Positions 8,481 to 16,705 of a stretch of DNA of 64,000 nucleotides are shown piece by piece. Position 1 is the first letter of the stretch; each line of letters starts with the position of its first letter. A program made the translations under genes and the position numbers. The notes under the pieces were generated by a model. The model was not told the DNA's origin and did no database searches. It saw only the letters and a list, made by a program, of their open reading frames with translations. Source of the DNA: an uncultured Bacteroidales bacterium (lineage in GTDB: Bacteria > Bacteroidota > Bacteroidia > Bacteroidales > Paludibacteraceae); contig CAMKDV010000001.1 in NCBI GenBank assembly GCA_946411385.1, positions 1-64,000 of the forward strand, read 5' to 3'.

Positions 8481-9180
8481 TCCTACTTCATATACGTCCA
8501 ATTTAATTGGTAATAATTTTGCAGTATACAAGCATTGTCGTGTGATGGATACCCAATTAGGTGATGGTTCTACTATAGGGGACTACACAACAGTCCGAGA
8601 GAGTTCTATTGGAGATCACTCATCTATACAACGCTATTGCGATATTTGGAGACTTAATATGGGCAGGTATTCCTGCATTGGAAGAGTGTCTACAGTCCAA
8701 GCCACATCAATAGGTTCTTTTTGTGCATTATCATGGAATTTACACATAGGTGGAGATAATCATGATTATAAGCTTTTATCAACGCATCCATTTTTTCACG
8801 ATACTTCATGGGGAATCTCGGATGATAAGGAATACCATAAAGAGTATCATGAATGGGAATATAGGCAACCATGCAGCATAGGAAACGATGTGTGGATGGG
8901 GAATGATGTATGTGTCAATCGAAATGTACACATTGGGGATGGATGTGTAATAGGTGCAGGATGTGTAATAACAAAAGATATTGAGCCATATTCCATAGTG
9001 GTAGGTGTTCCTGGAACAGTTGTAAAAAAACGATTCTCAGATGATATTATCGAACGTCTATTAAAGTTGCAATGGTGGAATTTCGATGTGGAAATTCTAA
9101 GAAAACACATAGATTTATTCAAAGAGCCATTGGATGTAGAAGTGCTAGATAAGTTAGAAGAGATTAAATCAAGGATCTAA
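8470..9180 (+). CDS. Hexapeptide-repeat acyltransferase, XAT type
   Basis: 236 residues, left-handed beta-helix. Irregular hexapeptide turns run from about residue 10 to 75 and again from 140 to 185 (IGNDVWMGNDVCVNRNVHIG). The interrupting loop with HIGGDNHDY carries the catalytic histidine typical of xenobiotic/streptogramin-type acetyltransferases, and the C-terminal helix LLKLQWWNF is the XAT signature. In a glycan locus such proteins O- or N-acetylate sugars using acetyl-CoA. It overlaps the preceding SDR gene by 11 bases. Confidence 0.8.
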   Translation: MIIDPTSYTSNLIGNNFAVYKHCRVMDTQLGDGSTIGDYTTVRESSIGDHSSIQRYCDIWRLNMGRYSCIGRVSTVQATSIGSFCALSWNLHIGGDNHDYKLLSTHPFFHDTSWGISDDKEYHKEYHEWEYRQPCSIGNDVWMGNDVCVNRNVHIGDGCVIGAGCVITKDIEPYSIVVGVPGTVVKKRFSDDIIERLLKLQWWNFDVEILRKHIDLFKEPLDVEVLDKLEEIKSRI

Positions 9181-9181
9181 A

Positions 9182-10165
9182 ATGGACAAGTCAAAGCCAT
9201 TAGTTGCCATTAGGTGCATCACCTATAATCAAGCTCCATACATTAAACAATGTTTGGAAGGGTTTGTGATGCAAAAAGCATCGTTTGAGTTTGTCGCGAT
9301 TGTGCATGATGATTGTTCGACGGATGGAACAACTGAAATTTTAAGAGAATACGCAAAAAAATTTCCAAATATTATTAAGCCGATTTATGAGAAAGAAAAT
9401 CAATGGAGTAAACCCGGTAATCCATTACGCAAAATTATAGGAGATGCAGTAGAAGCAACGGAATCAAAGTATGTGGCAATATGTGAGGGAGATGATTATT
9501 GGACGGATCCATTGAAGCTACAAAAGCAAGTTGATTATTTGGAAACGCATCCGGAATATGATATGGTGTGCACCCGTTTTCAACAATTATATCAAGAAAA
9601 TGAGAAAATAGAGGATGTGGATCTATACGATAGCATAATTTCTGATCAATCGGAGGGCATGGAATTGAAGCAAGAACATTTTATGTACGCAGCATTGCCT
9701 CATCCATGCACAGTAATGTACCGAATAGGTACTATGGAAGATAATCCAATTTTGCCGAAACTAAAATACAGATTTGATATCCCCAACTATTGGTGCTACA
9801 TGTATTATCATAGAGTGTGGCTAATGAATATCAAAACCGCAGTCTATCGAAAGCATGCAGGAAGTTTAACAGATGCAGGAGCGAACTTTAGAAGAAAAAT
9901 ATATGAAGCGTATGCGAATATATATCAATATAAGCCTGAAGATGATTTGTTGAGGCAACTATGCGCCACTACATTCCGTAATTTCAGCATTCTACCAGCA
10001 GCACACCAAAACGAGTATGGGATAAAAGATACGATAAGAGATTTGAAAATATATCGTTCATATAAGGCGAGTATAAAGGAGTTGCTAAACGTATCTTATC
10101 GTATAATCAAAGCGAGGGTAAGAGTGAAAATACTAAATCCATTAAAGAATGTCAAATCAAAATAG
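9182..10165 (+). CDS. Family 2 glycosyltransferase
   Basis: 327 residues, GT-A fold. IRCITYNQAPYI and HDDCSTDGT are the nucleotide-sugar motifs and CEGDDYW the DxD-containing stretch. No membrane segment is evident. It resembles the 12019 and 41813 enzymes in the DDYW motif, placing them in one subfamily. Its 3' end overlaps the next start by 17 bases. Donor and acceptor cannot be assigned. Confidence 0.85.
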   Translation: MDKSKPLVAIRCITYNQAPYIKQCLEGFVMQKASFEFVAIVHDDCSTDGTTEILREYAKKFPNIIKPIYEKENQWSKPGNPLRKIIGDAVEATESKYVAICEGDDYWTDPLKLQKQVDYLETHPEYDMVCTRFQQLYQENEKIEDVDLYDSIISDQSEGMELKQEHFMYAALPHPCTVMYRIGTMEDNPILPKLKYRFDIPNYWCYMYYHRVWLMNIKTAVYRKHAGSLTDAGANFRRKIYEAYANIYQYKPEDDLLRQLCATTFRNFSILPAAHQNEYGIKDTIRDLKIYRSYKASIKELLNVSYRIIKARVRVKILNPLKNVKSK

Positions 10166-11102
10166 AAACATATCCGTTGATTTAGTAAAGATCATTGCCA
10201 TGATAATGGTAGTGCGAATGCATATTGGTTTGATTGGAACAATTCAATTTGCTCCGTTTAGCGGTGTATTTGGTATGATTTGTCCTGCAGTTCCTTTGTT
10301 CTTTATGGTCAGCGGCTATTTGATGCAGTGTAAAATGCCGGATTATAAATATTTAGGAAGAAAGATACTCAATATCCTCAAATATGTGTATATTATAATC
10401 CCTATCAGTTGTGTCGCTACATGGCTAATAGAAGGACATCCAAGAGTACATAGTCTCTATCTGTGGATATTAGGAGGTGGTAACTTATGGCATTTTTGGT
10501 ATTTGGCATCTATCATAATGGTGTTTATAGTAGCGCCATATTTGTGTAAATGGGTGGCATCAGAAAAAGCGCATACATTATTGGCTTTATTATTGCTAAT
10601 ATGCACTATCGTTACAATCGGTAATGTTTATTGGCACTTTGAAGAGCATTATGTACGACAAACGTTCCGATTATATTATTGGATCTTCTTCTTTATATTG
10701 GGAGCTTATATCAAACAATATGGGCATAGCGAACATATTAATTGGTTATGGGTGCTGATAATGATGGGAAGTGCGGTTGTGTTTATCAGACCATCGTTAT
10801 CGCAGTTATTTGATAATCTATATGGATCGTTTGTCTGTGTGGCATATGCATATTGTATTTTCTGTGCTTGTTTGAATACAAACATCAAAGAGTCGAAAGT
10901 AATCAGAGAACTAGCCACATTGTTTTTGCCGGTTTATACTTTTCATCCGTTTGTGGTGAAATTTGTGGCGAACTATATATACGTTGAGAATCCTCCTACA
11001 TTCGCAGGGCCGATATATTTTATAATAGTTTTGGGAATAACGTTAGCGATTTCGTTTGCGCTGATGAAGATCCCATATGTTAATCGAATATTTAGAATAT
11101 GA
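10149..11102 (+). CDS. Membrane acyltransferase, family 3 (OafA/WecH-like)
   Basis: 317 residues with about ten hydrophobic segments. The first helix carries the family-3 signature: ISVDLVKIIAMIMVVRMHIG, where the arginine-histidine pair is the presumed active site, and MVSGYLM follows in the second helix. Members move acetyl or succinyl groups across the membrane onto glycans. Length matches the short acyltransferase-only form without an SGNH domain. It overlaps its neighbours at both ends, so it is a core part of the operon and probably O-acetylates the repeat unit. Confidence 0.85.
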   Translation: MSNQNRNISVDLVKIIAMIMVVRMHIGLIGTIQFAPFSGVFGMICPAVPLFFMVSGYLMQCKMPDYKYLGRKILNILKYVYIIIPISCVATWLIEGHPRVHSLYLWILGGGNLWHFWYLASIIMVFIVAPYLCKWVASEKAHTLLALLLLICTIVTIGNVYWHFEEHYVRQTFRLYYWIFFFILGAYIKQYGHSEHINWLWVLIMMGSAVVFIRPSLSQLFDNLYGSFVCVAYAYCIFCACLNTNIKESKVIRELATLFLPVYTFHPFVVKFVANYIYVENPPTFAGPIYFIIVLGITLAISFALMKIPYVNRIFRI

Positions 11103-11965
11103 AAAATGCAAAAATAATAGTATGCTGCCATAAGCAGGATGTGATGGCAAAGCAGGAACCATACTTGCCAGTGCATGTGGGTAAGGCATTGTCAAAGGCT
11201 GAGTTAGGTATTCAGACCGATAACGAGGGAGAGAACATCTCCGAAAAGAACCGTAGTTATTGCGAACTGACAGGCTTATATTGGGCTTGGAAGAACCTAA
11301 AGAACGTGGATGTGATCGGACTTTGCCATTATCGTCGTTACTTTGATTTCCATAAGCAATGCGATAGCGTGATGCCGGAAACAGCATATAAGACAGAGGA
11401 TTTTGAGAAAGTGGACTTGTCTGTGCCACAAGATGTGATAGATGGATTGCGGGATGGAGAGGTATATGTGGCAAAACCCCGTTTCTATCGTGAGTCGTTG
11501 TTCTCGGATTATTGCAGGGCACATATTTCTGATGACATCCGGACGCTGGAGGACTATATTATGACTACGCAGACAGAGGATATTAAATGGGCTTGGTATG
11601 AGTATATGCACCGCAATTGCCAGTTACGTCATTATAACATGTTCCTTATGACGTGGCATGATTTTGATGCGTATTGCTCATGGTTGTTCCCTTTGTTAGC
11701 AGAGATGGAGAAAAGGATTGATATCACTCATTACTCGCCTGTACAGGGACGGATATTCGGGTACATGGCCGAGCGGCTGATGAACGTGTGGCTGATGGCT
11801 CATAAGTTTCGGCTAAATGAACGTCCTGTGATTTGGTTTAATGACTATCCGGGGAATGCGTCGAGGAGTCATTTGAAGTACTACCGGAATCTGCTGCGGA
11901 GTAAGTTGGCGTTGGCGATAACTCGTGGTGAATATAAAAACTTTAAGAAGAGTTTTAATGTTTGA
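11099..11965 (+). CDS. DUF4422 capsular glycosyltransferase-like protein
   Basis: 288 residues matching the DUF4422 family: the N-terminal KIIVCCHKQ strand, the NRSYCELTGLYWAWKN block and IGLCHYRRYFDF are its conserved motifs. DUF4422 proteins are common in capsule and O-antigen loci of Bacteroidota and Firmicutes and are treated as glycosyltransferases. The start overlaps the acyltransferase stop by 4 bases. The last codons run directly into the TTTGATG repeat tract, so the very C-terminus (FNV) is partly repeat-encoded. Confidence 0.8.
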   Translation: MKNAKIIVCCHKQDVMAKQEPYLPVHVGKALSKAELGIQTDNEGENISEKNRSYCELTGLYWAWKNLKNVDVIGLCHYRRYFDFHKQCDSVMPETAYKTEDFEKVDLSVPQDVIDGLRDGEVYVAKPRFYRESLFSDYCRAHISDDIRTLEDYIMTTQTEDIKWAWYEYMHRNCQLRHYNMFLMTWHDFDAYCSWLFPLLAEMEKRIDITHYSPVQGRIFGYMAERLMNVWLMAHKFRLNERPVIWFNDYPGNASRSHLKYYRNLLRSKLALAITRGEYKNFKKSFNV

Positions 11966-12021
11966 TGTTTGATGTATGATGTGCTGATGCACAATGTGTG
12001 ATGTTTGATGTTTAATGTATG
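11954..12021 (+). repeat. Spacer tract of TTTGATG/TGTATGATG words
   Basis: About 68 bases made almost wholly of variants of TTTGATGT and GTATGATG, with a small hairpin GTGC-TGAT-GCAC near 11981-11992. It begins inside the last codons of the DUF4422 gene and ends at the start codon of the next glycosyltransferase, so both gene ends are built from repeat sequence. Confidence 0.75.
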
Positions 12022-12975
12022 ATGAAAGAAGAAAGAATATTGATTTCCGTGGTGATTCCATCGTACAATCGTGCGGATACGGTGGGGCAGACGATAAACA
12101 GCATCCTTGCGCAGAAGGTGGATGCGGATGTGGAGATTGTAATCGGCGATGATTGCAGTACGGATAATGCGCGAGAGGTGTTGATGCGACACAAAGAGCA
12201 ACATCCGGATGTCATCAAACTGCTTTTCCATGAGCAGAACATAGGTTTGGGTGCGAACTGGGCAACGTGCGTGAAGGCATGTAAGGGCAAGTATATCTGC
12301 AACTGCGATAATGATGATTATTGGCATAATGAGCATAAGTTGCAGATACAGCTTGATTATATGGAGAGCCATCAGGAATGCAATATATGCATAACTAATC
12401 ATCGGACGCAAAATCGGACAACCGGGGAGATAAAGGAGGTAGAGGTAACGCTGGATCATGAACATATTCAAGACCAGATGTGGCATGGTGGGCATTTTTG
12501 TAATGCAACAATTATGTACCGCGCGGACTTCATGAAAGCACATTTGGATTTGGATGAGTTTATCAAGCGTCGATTCACGTTACAAGATTGGCCCGCATGG
12601 GTGATACTTACGGCTTATACAGATATTGATGTGTTACCGGAATCAACAGCAACTTTTGGTATAGAGACGGTAAGTATTACACGACCGGATTCGGTGGAGA
12701 AATATGCGAAGCGATTAGCAGGAGATCAAGAAATTTGTCGCTATATAGGAGAGTTGTTTCCTGAGAAGTATCATTTTGATGAGCGAGATTGGGAACTTTA
12801 TGCCAATGGCAGGTTATGTGCGAAAGCATTTGATGTGGATGATTATGAGTCTGCGAAGAAATATGGGAAAGAGTGCAGTGGAATAGGGCGCTTTAAAAAA
12901 GTGTGCTCACAGTATAGAGGACTTTTCAAAACATTTCGCATTTTGCGGGAAATGAGTCGCGCGCTAAAGGAATAG
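12019..12975 (+). CDS. Family 2 glycosyltransferase
   Basis: 318 residues, GT-A fold with VIPSYNRADTV, IGDDCSTDNA and CDNDDYWHN. The start codon lies in the preceding repeat tract (ATGATGAAAG), so 12019 or 12022 are equally possible. The C-terminal half holds a putative acceptor domain without membrane helices. Closest in the window to the unlinked enzyme at 41813, with which it shares the DNDDYW/DDDDYW motif and the FxxxDWPA/FPIQDFPT region. Confidence 0.85.
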   Translation: MMKEERILISVVIPSYNRADTVGQTINSILAQKVDADVEIVIGDDCSTDNAREVLMRHKEQHPDVIKLLFHEQNIGLGANWATCVKACKGKYICNCDNDDYWHNEHKLQIQLDYMESHQECNICITNHRTQNRTTGEIKEVEVTLDHEHIQDQMWHGGHFCNATIMYRADFMKAHLDLDEFIKRRFTLQDWPAWVILTAYTDIDVLPESTATFGIETVSITRPDSVEKYAKRLAGDQEICRYIGELFPEKYHFDERDWELYANGRLCAKAFDVDDYESAKKYGKECSGIGRFKKVCSQYRGLFKTFRILREMSRALKE

Positions 12976-13020
12976 TAAAGTTGAATGATGAAATGACTTG
13001 AAATAAATATTTGATTGTAG

Positions 13021-14580
13021 ATGAACAATATAAATCAGACATATAATCCCGGGCTGATGATGCCGTCTCCGCCGCCACCGAGGTTGATGAGTAGAAGAGC
13101 ACGGTGGGGAAAACAATTGATGGCCGGTAAGGCAATCTGGCTCAGATCGTTGCCGGATTGGTTTGCTACCTATGCCGTGGCTGCGTATGCTGTGGCATTA
13201 GTAGGGGTTAACTTGGTATATTCAAGCTATGCTACAGAATGGTATTTCTGGCTGTTTGGTATCGTGTGGGTAGCAGGTTTTTTCTATTTGAGCGTGAAAT
13301 TCTCCCGCGAATGGAGTGAGAGAAGTGTGAGAAAATCTAAAACCTTTGAGCGAAAATTATATGGAACGGGATTGGCGCTTCGATTATGTTATGTGGTATT
13401 TATCTATAATTTTTACATCCAAATGACCGGTGCCCCACATGAGTATGCGACGGCGGATTCGACACAATATATCGAAACAGCCCAATGGCTGGCAGAGGGC
13501 CTGGAAGACGGGTCTTTTGGAGAGATAGTATCATATTTAGCTTCTTCATCATTTGGCGATTTAGGCTTTCCGTTGTATTTACTACCCATGGTGAGATTAT
13601 TTGAGGGAGATACGGCAGTATTTTTTATATTAGTAGTTAATGCATTGTTTGGCGCACACATTTCGGTACTGATTTATCGCCTCGCCTCAAGAACAATGGG
13701 CGAAACTATTGCTCGAATGGCAGCAATATTCACCATGTTGCATCCGGTATTGATATGCTATGTCGGTATTACGCTGAAAGAGACGTTCATGACATGGCTG
13801 TTTATGTTATTCATTGATTTGGCAGATCGATTGTTGATTGGAAAAAGATACTCTTTTGCAACGATACTTCCCGTTGTGTTGACTGGTTTTGTGCTATTCA
13901 TGTTTCGAACCGTAATAGGTATGGTGGCCTTTCTTGCGGTATTCTTTGCGCTATTGATGATTGACACAAAGCTTGTTGGCATGGGAAAGAAAATTGTAGT
14001 GGGTATAGCTATGGCAGGAGTTGTTTTGCTCGTTGCATCGGATAATATTATGCGTGAAATCGATCAAATACGAAATAGCGATGTTAGGCATGTGCAATCC
14101 TATGCAATGACAAACCGATTCGGATCAGGAAAAGGCGGAACTATAAGCGGAAACAAATTTGCCAACTATGCCGGAGCGGCGGTGTTTGCTCCGATGATTT
14201 TTACCATTCCATTCCCGACCATGGTGAATATAGGATTTCAGGAAGATATGCGACTGATTCATGGAGGAAACTGGATGCGCAACGTGATGTCCGGGTTTGT
14301 GATATTGGCGATGTTTATGCTACTATTAACAGGTGATTGGCGGAAATATACATTACCATTAGCTGCGCTATTAGGATATATGGTGGTGTTGGTGTTCTCG
14401 CAGTTTGCTCACTCACTGCGATTCCATATACCGACGATGCCATTGGAGATGATGTTTGCGGCGTATGCTATCGTGAATATGCGCAAGAAGCATCAGACGT
14501 GGTATCTGATGTGGTGCTTGTTCATGCTTGTAACGTGTTTTGGATGGAACTGGATGAAACTGAAAGGGCGCGGATTGTAA
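13021..14580 (+). CDS. Polytopic membrane protein, GT-C or polymerase-like
   Basis: 519 residues with roughly eleven hydrophobic segments. A long cytoplasmic-looking N-terminus with a proline run (PSPPPP near residue 16) precedes the first helix. After helix 3 a loop contains ADSTQYIETAQWL, which recalls the acidic first extracytoplasmic loop of GT-C glycosyltransferases and PMT/ArnT-like enzymes. A large loop of about 90 residues follows helix 9. It could be a polyprenyl-phosphate-dependent glycosyltransferase or the Wzy-type polymerase of the locus; no family motif settles this. It is the only gene here that could serve as polymerase. Confidence 0.5.
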   Translation: MNNINQTYNPGLMMPSPPPPRLMSRRARWGKQLMAGKAIWLRSLPDWFATYAVAAYAVALVGVNLVYSSYATEWYFWLFGIVWVAGFFYLSVKFSREWSERSVRKSKTFERKLYGTGLALRLCYVVFIYNFYIQMTGAPHEYATADSTQYIETAQWLAEGLEDGSFGEIVSYLASSSFGDLGFPLYLLPMVRLFEGDTAVFFILVVNALFGAHISVLIYRLASRTMGETIARMAAIFTMLHPVLICYVGITLKETFMTWLFMLFIDLADRLLIGKRYSFATILPVVLTGFVLFMFRTVIGMVAFLAVFFALLMIDTKLVGMGKKIVVGIAMAGVVLLVASDNIMREIDQIRNSDVRHVQSYAMTNRFGSGKGGTISGNKFANYAGAAVFAPMIFTIPFPTMVNIGFQEDMRLIHGGNWMRNVMSGFVILAMFMLLLTGDWRKYTLPLAALLGYMVVLVFSQFAHSLRFHIPTMPLEMMFAAYAIVNMRKKHQTWYLMWCLFMLVTCFGWNWMKLKGRGL

Positions 14581-14672
14581 TCGCGGCACGCGATTCAATC
14601 CGATGTATGGCGTATCAAAGATACGATGTATGAATGTATGGATGAGTGATGTGTGAATGTATGATGTATAAA
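14572..14672 (+). repeat. Gene-end hairpin plus TGTATGAA-word tract
   Basis: A near-perfect inverted repeat (14572-14601) encloses the TAA stop of the upstream gene. It is followed by a second hairpin, CGTATC-AAA-GATACG (14611-14625), and a run of GATGTATGAATGTATG words up to 14672. The CGTATCnnnGATACGATGTATGAATGTATG unit recurs at 23707-23736. Confidence 0.7.
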
Positions 14673-14689
14673 TAAAAAGCGGAGATAGT

Positions 14690-15214
14690 ATGAGAAGTTT
14701 TTGGATGTTTTTATATTATGGTTTTGCACGGCATCTGCCGAAGTCGAATAGAGGATTGTTAGGACAGTTTGGCAAGCGGTTGCGATATCGTTGTGCGAAG
14801 CATCTGTTTGCAGAATGCAAAGGGTATGTGAATCTGGAGCAAGGGGCGTACATAGGGAATGGACGGAACTTCCACATTTATGGAGATTGTGGCATAGGAA
14901 AGGACTTTACATGCCACAACCGTATTGTTACTATTCACGGATCACTGATGATGGGGGAAGATGTACTCTTCCAAGGCGGCGGACATAGCTTCTCTAATCC
15001 CGATGTACCTCTCGGTTCAGAGGGGCGACTTCCGGATACGCCGTTGGAGATAATGGAAGATGTGTGGATTGGTGCTCGCGCTATCGTGCTGCCGGGATGT
15101 AAGAAGATTGGAGCACATTCGATTATTGGTGCAGGAGCTGTGGTGACGAAAGATGTGCCAGATTATGCGATTGTTGGAGGTAATCCGGCTCGCATACTGA
15201 AGATGCGTAAGTGA
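14690..15214 (+). CDS. Hexapeptide-repeat O-acetyltransferase (maltose acetyltransferase-like)
   Basis: 174 residues. An N-terminal helix rich in Arg/Lys precedes a left-handed beta-helix. The helix ends with the conserved [12 protein letters not shown] and [27 protein letters not shown] strands of CysE/LacA/NodL-type acetyltransferases. The catalytic histidine is probably that in GGGHSF. It would acetylate a sugar of this glycan. The last codons merge into the AAGTGAAAAGTGAACAG repeat words that separate it from the epimerase. Confidence 0.8.
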   Translation: MRSFWMFLYYGFARHLPKSNRGLLGQFGKRLRYRCAKHLFAECKGYVNLEQGAYIGNGRNFHIYGDCGIGKDFTCHNRIVTIHGSLMMGEDVLFQGGGHSFSNPDVPLGSEGRLPDTPLEIMEDVWIGARAIVLPGCKKIGAHSIIGAGAVVTKDVPDYAIVGGNPARILKMRK

Positions 15215-15240
15215 AAAGTGAACAGTTAATAGTTAATAAT
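15205..15240 (+). repeat. Short GTGAAAA/GTTAATA word tract
   Basis: The 30 bases between the acetyltransferase stop and the epimerase ATG are variants of AGTGAA and AGTTAATA. They are readable in frame from a GTG at 15211, but the resulting residues ([10 protein letters not shown]) are repeat-derived and not part of the epimerase fold. Confidence 0.6.
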
Positions 15241-16266
15241 ATGATTAAGAATATGAGGATACTTATAACAGGCGGGGCTGGATTTATCGGCAGCAACCTA
15301 TGTGAGTGGTTTGTGAATAACGGTTACGATGTGGTGTGCTTGGATAATCTGAGCACGGGGTTTATGCATAACATCGAGCCGTTGACGGAGAAGCCGAACT
15401 TCCGATTTATCAAGGGTGACATACGTGACCTGAACACTTGCCGCGAGGCTGTGAAGGGGTGCGAGGTAGTGCTGCATGAAGCGGCATTGGGCTCGGTGCC
15501 ACGAAGCATCAATGATCCTATAACAACCAACTCCACTAACATCAGCGGATTCCTGAACATGCTGGTGGCTGCGCGGGATGAGAAAGTGAAGCGGTTTGTG
15601 TATGCAGCATCCAGTTCGACGTACGGCGACAGCAAGGAGTTGCCGAAGATTGAACATAACATAGGTCGTCCACTATCGCCATACGCGATTACAAAATTCG
15701 TGAACGAGTTGTATGCGAATGTATTCACGTCGCTGTACGGGATAGAGACGATTGGACTTAGGTACTTCAACGTGTTTGGCCGTAGGCAAGACCCGAATGG
15801 GGCATATGCAGCGGTGATACCGTTGTGGGTGAAGGCGCTTATCAACCATGAGAGTCCGTTCATCAATGGCGATGGCAGCTATTCGCGTGACTTCACATAT
15901 ATCGACAATGTGATACAAGCGAACTACCTGGCTGCTACGGTGTCGCACGACGAGATAGTGAAGCGTGCGTCGCTATATAACATGAATCTGCCACAGAATG
16001 CACCGGTGGATCTGGTGTTCAACGTGGCGTATGGAGGCAACACGACGCTGAATGATCTGTTCCGGTGTTTGCGGGAGAATCTGGCGAAGTATGATCCGGC
16101 TATTACGGAGGTGGAACCGGTGTATCGCGAGAATCGGGCAGGAGATATTCCGCATAGCCAGGCATCCATCATCAAGGCGCAGAGGATACTTGGGTACCAG
16201 CCACGCTACAGTGCAACCGAGGGTTTCGCTGAAGCGTGTCAGTGGTATTATCAAAATCTCCGTTAG
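15241..16266 (+). CDS. UDP-N-acetylhexosamine 4-epimerase-like SDR (WbpP/WbgU type)
   Basis: 341 residues from the ATG at 15241; 15253 is an alternative. Extended SDR with GGAGFIGSN, the SSTYG serine/threonine strand and the YAITK catalytic Tyr-Lys. The stretch ALGSVPRSINDPI followed by NISGFLNML is characteristic of type 3 epimerases (WbpP, WbgU, TviC) that interconvert UDP-GlcNAc and UDP-GalNAc or their uronic acids. It would supply an N-acetylhexosamine donor. The stop codon lies in the loop of a perfect 11-base hairpin (16250-16278). Confidence 0.8.
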   Translation: MIKNMRILITGGAGFIGSNLCEWFVNNGYDVVCLDNLSTGFMHNIEPLTEKPNFRFIKGDIRDLNTCREAVKGCEVVLHEAALGSVPRSINDPITTNSTNISGFLNMLVAARDEKVKRFVYAASSSTYGDSKELPKIEHNIGRPLSPYAITKFVNELYANVFTSLYGIETIGLRYFNVFGRRQDPNGAYAAVIPLWVKALINHESPFINGDGSYSRDFTYIDNVIQANYLAATVSHDEIVKRASLYNMNLPQNAPVDLVFNVAYGGNTTLNDLFRCLRENLAKYDPAITEVEPVYRENRAGDIPHSQASIIKAQRILGYQPRYSATEGFAEACQWYYQNLR

Positions 16267-16278
16267 CGAGATTTTGAT
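16250..16278 (+). repeat. Perfect 11-bp hairpin around the epimerase stop codon
   Basis: ATCAAAATCTC (16250-16260), loop CGTTAGC containing the TAG stop, GAGATTTTGAT (16268-16278). There is no clean T-run after it; the TTTGTAG word tract follows at once. It may act as an mRNA 3' stabiliser or a terminator. Confidence 0.7.
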
Positions 16279-16326
16279 GTTTGTAGTTTGTAGTTTGTGG
16301 TTTGTAATTTGTAGTTTGTAGTTTAT
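16279..16326 (+). repeat. TTTGTAG-word tract
   Basis: About seven copies of TTTGTAG/TTTGTGG/TTTGTAA in tandem, ending in the start codon of the four-helix-bundle gene. The tract on the far side of that gene (16665-16705) has ACAAA words, so the two flanks are roughly inverted copies. Confidence 0.75.
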
Positions 16327-16690
16327 GACAAAACAGGAATTTGAAGATAAATGCGTAAATTTCTCGATAAAGATAAATAAATTGAGAAAATATCTTCGTG
16401 AGGAGCAGCATGAATATAATAACTCAGATCAAATTCAGCGTTCCGGCACTAGTATAGGTGCAAATTATTGTGAAGCCTGCGATGCGGAAAGTACCGCTGA
16501 TTTTATACATAGACTAGGCATAGTACAAAAAGAAGCTCATGAGACTATCTATTGGCTGAAAGTGTTGTATGGTTCCGAATTTATAACAAAGGAACAATAT
16601 GATGAGTTAATGACAGATGTCGGAGAATTATATCGATCTATCACGAATAGTTTGAAAACGACAAAGAATAAAATAACAAATGACAAATAA
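16325..16690 (+). CDS. Four-helix-bundle protein (23S rRNA intervening-sequence family)
   Basis: 121 residues, all helical. It matches the S23/IVP family: an N-terminal helix with FSIKINKL, the SDQIQRSGTSIGANYCEA core, the ADFIHRLGIVQKEAHETIYWL helix, and a C-terminal EL-rich helix. Family members were first found in spacers inserted in 23S rRNA genes and form pentameric barrels related to Avd proteins. Function unknown. It lies between repeat tracts that differ from the surrounding genes, which suggests it arrived with them. A paralogue lies at 19251. The last residues (TTKNKITNDK) come from the downstream tract. Confidence 0.85.
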   Translation: MTKQEFEDKCVNFSIKINKLRKYLREEQHEYNNSDQIQRSGTSIGANYCEACDAESTADFIHRLGIVQKEAHETIYWLKVLYGSEFITKEQYDELMTDVGELYRSITNSLKTTKNKITNDK

Positions 16691-16705
16691 CAAATCACAA
16701 ATAAA
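16665..16705 (+). repeat. ACAAATC/ACAAATG word tract
   Basis: Tandem AACAAATGACAAATAACAAATC words covering the end of the four-helix-bundle gene and the start of the next glycosyltransferase. The same word reappears twice inside that glycosyltransferase and, inverted, at 36150-36185. Confidence 0.75.
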
